Source: Myxococcales bacterium (GTDB lineage Bacteria; Myxococcota_A; Polyangia; Polyangiales; Polyangiaceae). From it: a DNA stretch of 6,069 nt. A program made the translations under genes and the position numbers. Under the pieces are notes generated by a model. It saw nothing but the letters and a program-made list of their open reading frames with translations, had not been told where the DNA came from and did not search any database. This document shows positions 1-5,862 of the stretch, piece by piece. The stretch covers positions 1 to 6,069 of the forward strand of contig JAAFHJ010000319.1 in the NCBI GenBank assembly GCA_013298325.1. Direction: 5' to 3'. The first letter of the stretch is position 1. Each line of letters starts with the position of its first letter.

Positions 1-137
1 CGGAAGAGCTCCTCTGCAGGTGCGTGCGTGCTCGCCGTTTCCTCACCGCCTCCGGCGGTTCCGGGCGGACGAGGGGGTGCGGGAGACGGTCGGGCCGGGG
101 AGGACACCATGGCGTCGTCCGTTAAGGAATCGACGGC
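1..137. other. Left flank, no supportable gene
   Basis: All three plus frames and one minus frame are open over most of this GC-rich stretch, so openness says nothing here. It contains a 6-bp hairpin, ACCGCC-TCC-GGCGGT (45-59), and at 55-74 a relative of the 21-bp G-rich repeat found at 5385-5494. A neighbouring gene may begin or end just outside the window, but this cannot be decided from what is visible. Confidence 0.4.
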
Positions 138-175
138 ACAAAAACAAGAAAGCCGAGAGCGAACTCTCGGCTTTC
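138..175 (-). terminator. Intrinsic terminator of the metalloprotease gene
   Basis: Positions 148-175 form a perfect 12-bp inverted repeat (GAAAGCCGAGAG with its complement) around a 4-nt loop, which reads TTCG on the minus strand. On that strand it is followed by a T-rich run, TTGTTTTTGTG (137-147). It begins 25 bases after the stop codon of the large gene. On the plus strand no T-run follows the hairpin, so it should terminate only leftward transcription. Confidence 0.9.
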
Positions 176-199
176 CCGTGGTTTAGCTGAGCAGGCTGC

Positions 200-3100
200 T
201 CAGTAGACGCCCTTCATGCTCGGCGGGGCGAACTGGAAGGTGGCGAGGGACTGGCGCATCCACTCCGGCATCGAGACGTAGCCTTCGAGCTCCTTGCAGG
301 CCGTGAGGCTGGTGCAGGTGCAGGTCGGGTTCGCGGCGGGGCAGTTGAGCTGCGGCTGGCCGTCGGCGCCCGTGACCGGAACGTACCAGGTGGTGCCGTT
401 CTGGGTGACCGGGGTCGTCTTGTAGGCCTGGACGAGGAGCGAGTTGGCGTACTCGAGGACGCGGGCAGAGATGCCCTTCTGTACGGTCTTGCCGTAGATC
501 TGCTCGGTCCCGTAGGTGCGAGCGATGTAGACGCGGCCGTTGGGGGCGTGGAACTGGATCCGGTTCGTGATGCCCGGGTCGGTGTCGGCGCCGAGTTCCC
601 ACATGTACATCTGGTCGAGCCAGTTGAGCTTCTGGTTCTCGGGGAGGTACGCGAGGGTCATCGCGATGAGGAACTTCTGCTGTTCCCAACCGACCTGGGA
701 GTCGACGACGGCGACGCGCGCCGGGAGGTTTGGGTTGAGGCCCGGGGTGAGGTCGGCGAAGTCCGAGCAAACCTGGCTACCGGAGCCGGGGAAGCAGGAC
801 GACGGGGTCTTGCGCCACCAGGAGGTGAAGCCGAGGCCAGACTTCGGGAAGCCGTTCTCGAGAACTGCCTTGCCGGAAGCGTCGGCTTCGATGCGGACCC
901 CCTTCACGAACTCGTCGTTGGTGAGGTTGTTCGCGACGAAGCGGCGGAAGCCATCGGGGAGGAGGTCGGCGATCGAGACCGAGCGGTAGCGCGGGTCGTT
1001 GAAGTCACCGCGGGACGACGAGATGAAGTTGTCGACCGACTCCGTGAGGAGCATGGGGACCCACACCTTGTCGTAGTAGCTGCCGACGTTCATCGTGTAC
1101 TGCGAGTCGTACTCACCCTTGTCTTCCGCGAGCGTGTTGTTGAGCAACTTGCCGCCGAAGGACATGCGGGAGAACGAGCCGTTGGCGCCGTCCGGGATCT
1201 TCATCGACGGGTTGGCAACCGTATCCTGGGGATACTGGAAGTAGTCGTCGAAGGAGCGGTAGACGTTGTTCTTCGCGTCGAGGAAGTGGTCGCCCGTCTG
1301 CGGGCGGGCCATCTGCATCGCGTAGGCGTCGAAGGCCATGCCCGAGGCGAGCATGTTCGCCTGGAACTGCTCCTGAACGAGGCCCGGCCATTCCTTGTCG
1401 TAGTCCGGGAGGAACGAGCGGTAGATGTTCGCGAGGAGCCCGAGGCCCTTCGCCGCATCACGCATCTTCTCGTTGTAGCGGCCGAGGATACGCTCCGAAG
1501 CGCTCTTGACGCTGAACGTCATGCGGCCGCGGCGGTAGTCGTTGAAGACGTGGAGGATTTCCGGCTGGGCCGTGAGGAAGGTGAAGAGCTCGTAGGGGTC
1601 TGCACCGTTGTCGTGACGGTAAACCGAGAGGTTACCGAGGTCTGCCCAGTTGTCGGTCGCGAAGCCGTAGGGCACGCGGACGTTGTTCGACTTGGCGTCG
1701 TACTGGCGGGTCGAGCGGACATTCGCGACGGTCTTGAGACCGGTCCACTGGCTGAACTCGATCGGCTGCGTCTTGCAGCGCGAGTACTTGCCGTTGACCT
1801 TGACGATGCGGCCGTCGATGACCGGATCCCAGGTGCCGTCCTTGTCGTCGTTCCAGGACGCCGGCTTGTAGGCCTCGACCTGTTCGGCGGAGAGATCGGC
1901 GCAGTCCTTGATGAGCTGGAACTCGTTCTGGAGCTGCGAGTAGTGGATCTGCTTGAGCGAGCCCTGGTTCGACGGGCCGACTTCGTACTGGAAGCCGAGG
2001 ATGCCGCCGAAGTTGTCGAGCTTGTTGATGACGCCCTTACCGCGGTTTGCGGAGCGAGCGTAGGAGGCGTCCTTGTAGGTCGCGACGGCGTCGCCGTAGA
2101 ACATACGGGCGGCGGCGAAGTCGTAGGCGCCGAGACCGAGCATGTCCTGGGTGTACTCACCGGCGTAGTCCATCGTGGAGGACTGCATCCACATCCAGAT
2201 GAGGTTCTGGTTCTCTTCCTCGTCGACCGGGTCGTAGTAACGCGGGCCAACGCAGCCGGAGCCGTCCGCCTTGAGCTCGGTGCAGGCCTGGGAGACCTTG
2301 CCGTTCTTCGTGCGGAGCTGCCAGTACTGGGGACGGTAGTTGTAGGAGTCGGACGAGCTCACGAAGTTGTGGCGCAGACCGACCGAGTGACCCATTTCGT
2401 GAACGATAACGGCGTAGTGAACGCGCTGAGCCAGGTACTGGCGGATGCGTTCGGCGCGCTCGAGCTGCACGTCGGTGGAGTCGTTCTTGTTGAACTTGCC
2501 GAACTTCGCTTCCATGCGGTCGGCGAAGGCCGCCGTCGACATCGGAGCGGGGGCGTCCGACGCGGAGAGCTCGCAGGCGCCGCGGTCGGCGAGGCCAACC
2601 TGACGCATCTGGCGCATTTCCTTGCGGAACGTCGGGTTCGCGAGCTGGAAGGGCGAGGAGAGCGGCGTGACCGCGGAACCCGGGAGCGCGGCGGCGCCCG
2701 AGAGCTGCTGCATCGCGGTCGTCGCGAGGCCGGCTTCGACCTTCGAGTTGCGCGCGAGCTGGAGGCGGTTCGCGTAGGTCGGGCGGTTCTGGGAACCGGC
2801 CTTCGAGTCGAAGACGAAGGTCTTCGCGAGGTCGCGGAGTTCCGCCGACTTGGCGAGGGCGGCCGGCGACGGCGCCTTGATGTCGGTCCCCTTGGCGAGG
2901 CCGGTCGACTGCGCGATGCGGTCGGCGACGTCGGTGGAGGTCAGGCCGTTCTTGAAGCGGGCCGAAGAATCGGCAGCTTCCGACCAACCCTGAACGTTGG
3001 CGGCCATCTTCTTGATCTGGTCGCTGTAGTTCTTCTGGGTGATCTGCTTGCCAGCGAGGAGGTCCTCGGTGGAGAGCTCGCCCTTGCTGTAGCGGATCTG

Positions 3101-5053
3101 GTCAACGAGGCCCTGCGACCAGAGGTCGTTGATGTGGGTCCAGACGTTGATCGACGCGGCGACCTTGCGGCCCGTGATCGGGTCGGAGGCGTCGGTCATG
3201 ATGCCCCAGGCCGAAGGCTCCTGCGGGGCGATGATGTTGTTGACCTGGTGGTAACGGAGGTCGCCGAGGCGGACGATCGTGCTGTTGGAGCAGGTGTTGT
3301 ACTTGCTCTGCTCGTCGGCCGTCTTCGTGCCCTTGAGGTAGATCTGGCGGCACTGTTCCGCGGTCGTCCCGGCGGGGAGGCGGTGGCGCTTGACCTTGCC
3401 GTTCTCTTTGACTTCGGTGCCGTCGTCATTGAGGTAGGCGTCGCCGCAGATTTCCGGGTCGTTTGCTTCGACGGGGCTGTGGCAGAGGGCGATCGCTTCC
3501 GGCATCTTCGCGAGGGCGATGACGCCCTTCGAGTGGCCACGCGCGTCGCCGATTTCGTCGGCGAGGGCGGTGCACTTGCCTTCGTCGCCCTTGAGGTCGG
3601 TGTGGGCGACCTGGTGGCGGCAGTCGTCGACTTCCTTCGCGAGCGACATTGCGTCGTCGTGCTCGTCCTGCTGGCCGTTGTAGACCGGGAAGTCGCCGTC
3701 GCAATCTTCGGCGCTGCCGAAGCGGCGGCACTCGGCGTTCTTGGCGACGAGCTCGGCGGAGCGCATCGCGACGTCCCATTCGTGGGCCGCCCACTCGGTG
3801 CCTTCCCAGAAGGTGGGGCCCGAGTTGATGTTCAGGTACCAAGCGACCGGCTTCGCCTTGCGGTCGACGTAGGGGAGCGTGCACTTCCCTGCGAAGACGT
3901 CGCACTGGCTGCCCTGGTGGCCGGTCTTGTCGGTGACCGCTGCGCACTCGTCGGCAGTGCCGTCGTTGTTGTCGTCACGGGCCGGGTCGGAGCCGCGGGG
4001 CGTTTCGGCGGTGCCGCAGGCGACCTCGCCGGACATCGTTGCCGGGTTGTCGTAGTAGTGGTGGCGTTCCCAGACGTCGTAGCGCGCGATGAAGCGGTGC
4101 CACTTGTCGTCGATGAGGCCGTAGTTGCGGCTGTAGCCCTTGCGGTCTTCCGTGAACGCGCCGTAGGCCTGGAAGCGATTGCCGTCCCAGTCCTTGGCTT
4201 CGTAGTCGTTCTTCTCGACGCGGACGAAGGACTGACGAATGGTGATTTCGACCGGGTTACAGTTACCCACCGGCTCGGTGCCGCCCGAAAACACGTTCGG
4301 GAGCATACAAGCGGGGAAGGAATCGAGGCCCCAACCGAGCGAGCTCAGGTCGAGGAGCTGGGGCGCGGCGAACGCCTTGTTCGTGATGTCGAGGTAGCCG
4401 CCCTTCGGATCGAAGTGGGGGGCGTCGACGCTGTTCGGGTCGGAGACGTAGTAGCTGATCGGCTCGTACTTCACGCCACCGTAGACGCCCATCATCGACA
4501 AGGTGTCGAAGTCGTAGGAGTCCATGTTCTGGTTTTGCGAGAAGTCGACGCGGATGTGCTCGCGGAGGTTCCACGGGCGGTCGGAGCTGTTCTCAACGAG
4601 GACGTTGGTCTCTTCGCCGGTCGCCGGGTTGTAGTCGCGGCGGATGTCGAAGTGGCTCTCGATCGGGTAGAGGGCGACGATCTGGCCGTCCTGCTTGTTC
4701 GTCAGGTTCTTGCCGTAGCCTTTGCCGTCCGAATCGTTGATGCGCTCGTAGGCGAGGCGTCCGATCAGGAACTTCTCGGTGACTTCCCACTTAATGCGGG
4801 AGACCGGCTGGGCGTAGGTCGACGTGAACAGGCCGTCTTGCGACGCCCCGTAGCCGACGTCCGTGACGGTACCGCGCGAGTAGAACTCCGGGTCGTCGTC
4901 GGGGTTTTGCAGATCCTGGCCGAGGAAGAACGACTTAGGCAGCGCGTTGAGCTGCACCCGATTGATCGGGTCTCGTTCCGCCGCGCACCCGAGGGTCTGC
5001 GCTGTCCCGAGGCTCAAAGCCCCGAGCAGCAGCATGCGCGTCCACTGTTTCAT
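200..5053 (-). CDS. Giant zinc-dependent metalloprotease lipoprotein (met-zincin type)
   Basis: Predicted cell-envelope zinc protease of 1617 residues; substrate unknown. Seen: a basic N-terminus, hydrophobic core at 7-18 and Cys23 in TLGC, a loose lipobox suggesting lipidation; Ala at +2 would fit outer-membrane sorting. Residues 133-174 carry SHFDIRRDYNPATGEETN, DRPW and RVDFSQN, an N-terminal style I recognise from large DUF4953/DUF5117-type met-zincins. A DDNNDGTADEC segment (360-370) looks calcium-binding and lies among Cys 346, 370, 384 and 391. DPITGR starts at 624. The active site is HEMGHSVGLRHNF: His885, Glu886, His889, Gly892 and His895 fit HExxHxxGxxH. Met961 in SSTMDY is the likely Met-turn. 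YGFATDNW lies at 1129-1136, and a Cys cluster (1571, 1578, 1580, 1586) is near the C-terminus. The start is supported by AAGGAG ten bases upstream and by the signal peptide directly following it. It is longer than I expect for the family, with about 250 extra residues between DPITGR and the zinc site. Protease fold is near certain; exact family and function are inferred. Confidence 0.93.
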   Translation of the reverse strand: MKQWTRMLLLGALSLGTAQTLGCAAERDPINRVQLNALPKSFFLGQDLQNPDDDPEFYSRGTVTDVGYGASQDGLFTSTYAQPVSRIKWEVTEKFLIGRLAYERINDSDGKGYGKNLTNKQDGQIVALYPIESHFDIRRDYNPATGEETNVLVENSSDRPWNLREHIRVDFSQNQNMDSYDFDTLSMMGVYGGVKYEPISYYVSDPNSVDAPHFDPKGGYLDITNKAFAAPQLLDLSSLGWGLDSFPACMLPNVFSGGTEPVGNCNPVEITIRQSFVRVEKNDYEAKDWDGNRFQAYGAFTEDRKGYSRNYGLIDDKWHRFIARYDVWERHHYYDNPATMSGEVACGTAETPRGSDPARDDNNDGTADECAAVTDKTGHQGSQCDVFAGKCTLPYVDRKAKPVAWYLNINSGPTFWEGTEWAAHEWDVAMRSAELVAKNAECRRFGSAEDCDGDFPVYNGQQDEHDDAMSLAKEVDDCRHQVAHTDLKGDEGKCTALADEIGDARGHSKGVIALAKMPEAIALCHSPVEANDPEICGDAYLNDDGTEVKENGKVKRHRLPAGTTAEQCRQIYLKGTKTADEQSKYNTCSNSTIVRLGDLRYHQVNNIIAPQEPSAWGIMTDASDPITGRKVAASINVWTHINDLWSQGLVDQIRYSKGELSTEDLLAGKQITQKNYSDQIKKMAANVQGWSEAADSSARFKNGLTSTDVADRIAQSTGLAKGTDIKAPSPAALAKSAELRDLAKTFVFDSKAGSQNRPTYANRLQLARNSKVEAGLATTAMQQLSGAAALPGSAVTPLSSPFQLANPTFRKEMRQMRQVGLADRGACELSASDAPAPMSTAAFADRMEAKFGKFNKNDSTDVQLERAERIRQYLAQRVHYAVIVHEMGHSVGLRHNFVSSSDSYNYRPQYWQLRTKNGKVSQACTELKADGSGCVGPRYYDPVDEEENQNLIWMWMQSSTMDYAGEYTQDMLGLGAYDFAAARMFYGDAVATYKDASYARSANRGKGVINKLDNFGGILGFQYEVGPSNQGSLKQIHYSQLQNEFQLIKDCADLSAEQVEAYKPASWNDDKDGTWDPVIDGRIVKVNGKYSRCKTQPIEFSQWTGLKTVANVRSTRQYDAKSNNVRVPYGFATDNWADLGNLSVYRHDNGADPYELFTFLTAQPEILHVFNDYRRGRMTFSVKSASERILGRYNEKMRDAAKGLGLLANIYRSFLPDYDKEWPGLVQEQFQANMLASGMAFDAYAMQMARPQTGDHFLDAKNNVYRSFDDYFQYPQDTVANPSMKIPDGANGSFSRMSFGGKLLNNTLAEDKGEYDSQYTMNVGSYYDKVWVPMLLTESVDNFISSSRGDFNDPRYRSVSIADLLPDGFRRFVANNLTNDEFVKGVRIEADASGKAVLENGFPKSGLGFTSWWRKTPSSCFPGSGSQVCSDFADLTPGLNPNLPARVAVVDSQVGWEQQKFLIAMTLAYLPENQKLNWLDQMYMWELGADTDPGITNRIQFHAPNGRVYIARTYGTEQIYGKTVQKGISARVLEYANSLLVQAYKTTPVTQNGTTWYVPVTGADGQPQLNCPAANPTCTCTSLTACKELEGYVSMPEWMRQSLATFQFAPPSMKGVY

Positions 5054-5063
5054 CCGAGTACGT

Positions 5064-5069
5064 CTCCTT
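5064..5069 (-). promoter_or_regulatory. Ribosome-binding site of the metalloprotease gene
   Basis: The minus strand reads AAGGAG, a strong Shine-Dalgarno match, with 10 bases before the ATG at 5051-5053. It fixes the start, and the encoded N-terminus is a convincing signal peptide. Confidence 0.85.
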
Positions 5070-5084
5070 GCGTAGGGGGAGGAC

Positions 5085-5139
5085 GGGGCCTCGCCCCCAA
5101 TGGCCAGTCCCCAGGGTGGGGGCGGGCGTCTCCGGGGGG
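5085..5139 (-). promoter_or_regulatory. Structured GC-rich 5' leader with G-quadruplex motif
   Basis: The predicted leader of the metalloprotease mRNA can form two short hairpins: CCCCA-CCC-TGGGG (5109-5121) and a GGGGC/GCCCC stem with a 3-nt loop (5085-5097). On the plus strand, which is the template, 5114-5139 holds four G-runs (3, 5, 3 and 6 G) with loops of 1, 1 and 7 nt, fitting the simple G-quadruplex pattern right at the predicted transcript start. The mRNA side is C-rich. No known riboswitch class was recognised. A regulatory role is inferred from position only. Confidence 0.35.
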
Positions 5140-5144
5140 CGGTC

Positions 5145-5161
5145 TAGCAATGCCGGTGCCA
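5145..5161 (-). promoter_or_regulatory. Sigma-54 (-24/-12) promoter of the metalloprotease gene
   Basis: The minus strand reads TGGCACCGGCATTGCTA. The known RpoN consensus is TGGCACG-N4-TTGCW. This site matches every consensus base except one (C for G after TGGCAC) and has the correct GG-to-GC spacing. The preceding base is a pyrimidine, as expected. It predicts a transcript start near 5135 and an untranslated leader of about 80 nt. Upstream lies an A-rich stretch (5171-5202) and then two dyads where an enhancer-binding protein could sit. If correct, expression needs an activated NtrC-family ATPase. I see no competing good sigma-70 promoter. Confidence 0.72.
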
Positions 5162-5221
5162 GATGGGAAGGTACTATTTTCTCGGAGTTTTCGGATTTGT
5201 CACCGATGTAGGCTCGGCGAT

Positions 5222-5257
5222 CGTCAGTCCGCTGACGGCGACGATCGATAGCGATCG
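5222..5257. promoter_or_regulatory. Tandem 16-bp dyads, candidate activator-binding sites
   Basis: Two inverted repeats of identical geometry lie side by side: CGTCAG-N4-CTGACG at 5222-5237 and CGATCG-N4-CGATCG at 5242-5257. Their centres are 20 bp apart, close to two helical turns. They sit roughly 95-115 bp upstream of the start predicted from the sigma-54 promoter, a usual distance for enhancer-binding-protein sites. A longer overlapping pair, CGATCGTC (5240-5247) and GACGATCG (5218-5225), also exists. The arms of the two dyads differ, so they may not bind the same protein. Confidence 0.45.
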
Positions 5258-5262
5258 GATCG

Positions 5263-5349
5263 TTACTTGGGGCTGCGCCCCAAACCCCCGGCCTAACGGC
5301 CGACGCGGTTTACTTGGGGCTGCGCCCCAAACCCCCGGCCTAACGGCCG
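5263..5349. repeat. Two perfect 40-bp direct repeats with internal hairpins
   Basis: Positions 5263-5302 and 5310-5349 are identical over 40 bp, separated by 7 bp. Each copy contains TTGGGGC-TGC-GCCCCAA, a 7-bp stem with a 3-nt loop, and then CGGCC-TAAC-GGCCG, which extends to 6 bp in the second copy. Neither hairpin is followed by a T-run on either strand, so they are not typical terminators. They resemble short palindromic dispersed repeats of intergenic DNA (REP-like), which is an inference from structure. Confidence 0.8.
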
Positions 5350-5361
5350 GCGCCCCTCGAC

Positions 5362-5382
5362 CCCATCGCCTTTGGCGATGGG
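5362..5382. repeat. 9-bp perfect hairpin
   Basis: CCCATCGCC, loop TTT, then GGCGATGGG: a perfect 9-bp stem immediately after the 40-bp direct repeats. There is no T-run on either side. It could act as an RNA-stabilising end or a factor-dependent stop for the minus-strand gene entering from the right, but it may simply belong to the repeat patchwork. Confidence 0.6.
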
Positions 5383-5384
5383 CT

Positions 5385-5494
5385 GCCGTTCCGGGCGGTG
5401 AGGCTTGGATCGATGGCCAGGTCGCCGTTCCCGGGGGGGAGGCTTTAGGTCGGCGGGGAGGGCTTGCGAGACTGCCGTTGCGGGGGGTGAGGCT
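5385..5494. repeat. Three diverged copies of a 21-bp G-rich repeat
   Basis: Copies begin at 5385, 5424 and 5474. All start GCCGTT, continue through a C/G-rich core and end GAGGCT; the first reads GCCGTTCCGGGCGG followed by TGAGGCT. The stretches between copies are not alike. A similar sequence, GCGGTTCCGGGCGGACGAGG, occurs at 55-74 on the far side of the large gene. No gene is supported in 5263-5556; the open frames here are a by-product of high GC. Confidence 0.6.
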
Positions 5495-5555
5495 GGGGCG
5501 TTCCGAAAGTGACGGGGGCCTAGCGACCGGGTCGGGGCGTTCCGAAAGTGACGGG
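5495..5555. repeat. Two perfect 22-bp direct repeats
   Basis: Positions 5495-5516 and 5534-5555 are identical, with core GGCGTTCCGAAAGTGACGGG. Their offset is 39 bp, a multiple of three. In the minus-strand frame of the gene at the right edge they give RHFRNAP twice, 13 residues apart. This tract joins directly to the 21-bp tandem array. Confidence 0.75.
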
Positions 5556-5556
5556 T

Positions 5557-5862
5557 GATCGGATCGACCTTCGGGTCGATGGGATCGACCTTCGACCCGA
5601 TGCGTTCGACCTTCGACCCGATGCGTTCGACCTTCGACCCGATGGGTTCGACCTTCGACCCGATGCGTTCGACCTTGGGGGCGATGGGATCGACCTTCGG
5701 GTCGATGGGTTCGACCTTCGACCCGATGGGATCGACCTTCGACCCGATGGGATCGACCTTCGACCCGATGGGATCGACCTTCGGGTCGATCGGTTCCAGC
5801 TTGGGGGCGATGCGTTCGACCTTCGGGGCGATCGATTCCAGTTCGGGGGCGATGCGTTCGAC
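5557..5862 (-). repeat. 21-bp tandem array encoding V-E/D-x-I-x-x-K heptads
   Basis: Fourteen full 21-bp units plus the start of a fifteenth. Read on the minus strand in the frame of the gene at 5863-6069, units give VERIAPE, LESIAPK, VERIAPK, LEPIDPK, VDPIGSK (three times), VEPIDPK, VDPIAPK, VERIGSK, VEPIGSK, VERIGSK (twice), VDPIDPK and VDPIT. Position 1 is always Val or Leu, position 2 Glu or Asp, position 4 always Ile, and position 7 Lys in 13 of the 14 full units. Differences are often synonymous (CCC/CCG) or conservative (GTC/CTG, GAA/GAT), as expected of a sequence that is or was translated here. The 3-4 hydrophobic spacing resembles a coiled coil, but frequent Pro and Gly argue against a regular helix. 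The frame stays open down to a TAG at 5293-5295, although beyond about 5556 it looks non-coding. A single TAG separates the array from the gene upstream. Confidence 0.75.

Noticed and set aside
1..110. A minus-strand frame starting ATG at 110 and open to the left edge
   Set aside because: There is no ribosome-binding site, and the product is Pro/Ala/Gly-rich. All frames are open in this short GC-rich stretch, so it cannot be separated from chance.
109..186. A 25-codon plus-strand frame preceded by GGAGG five bases before its ATG
   Set aside because: It runs through the terminator hairpin of the convergent gene, and its last codons are that hairpin. No promoter or recognisable peptide supports it, and the G-rich upstream sequence makes a GGAGG unsurprising.
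5173..5203. A possible sigma-70 promoter on the minus strand, GTGACA and AATAGT
   Set aside because: The spacer is 19 bp and the -10 match is only four of six. The much stronger -24/-12 element just downstream explains the start of the gene better, and the A-rich stretch suits a bendable spacer.
548..5251. A 1567-codon open frame on the plus strand opposite the metalloprotease gene
   Set aside because: It is the antisense shadow of the real gene. Its product is an unnatural Val/Arg/Glu/Ala/Leu-rich string with no recognisable domain, while the minus strand encodes a signal peptide, a zinc site and a well-placed ribosome-binding site and terminator.
5163..5558. A 131-codon plus-strand frame from the promoter region into the repeats
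   Set aside because: It covers the sigma-54 promoter's upstream dyads and the dispersed repeats, and its product is dominated by repeat translation (Gly/Arg/Pro-rich) with no ribosome-binding site of note.
5557..5862. CRISPR array
   Set aside because: The units are contiguous 21-bp tandem copies with no unique spacers, so this is not a CRISPR locus.
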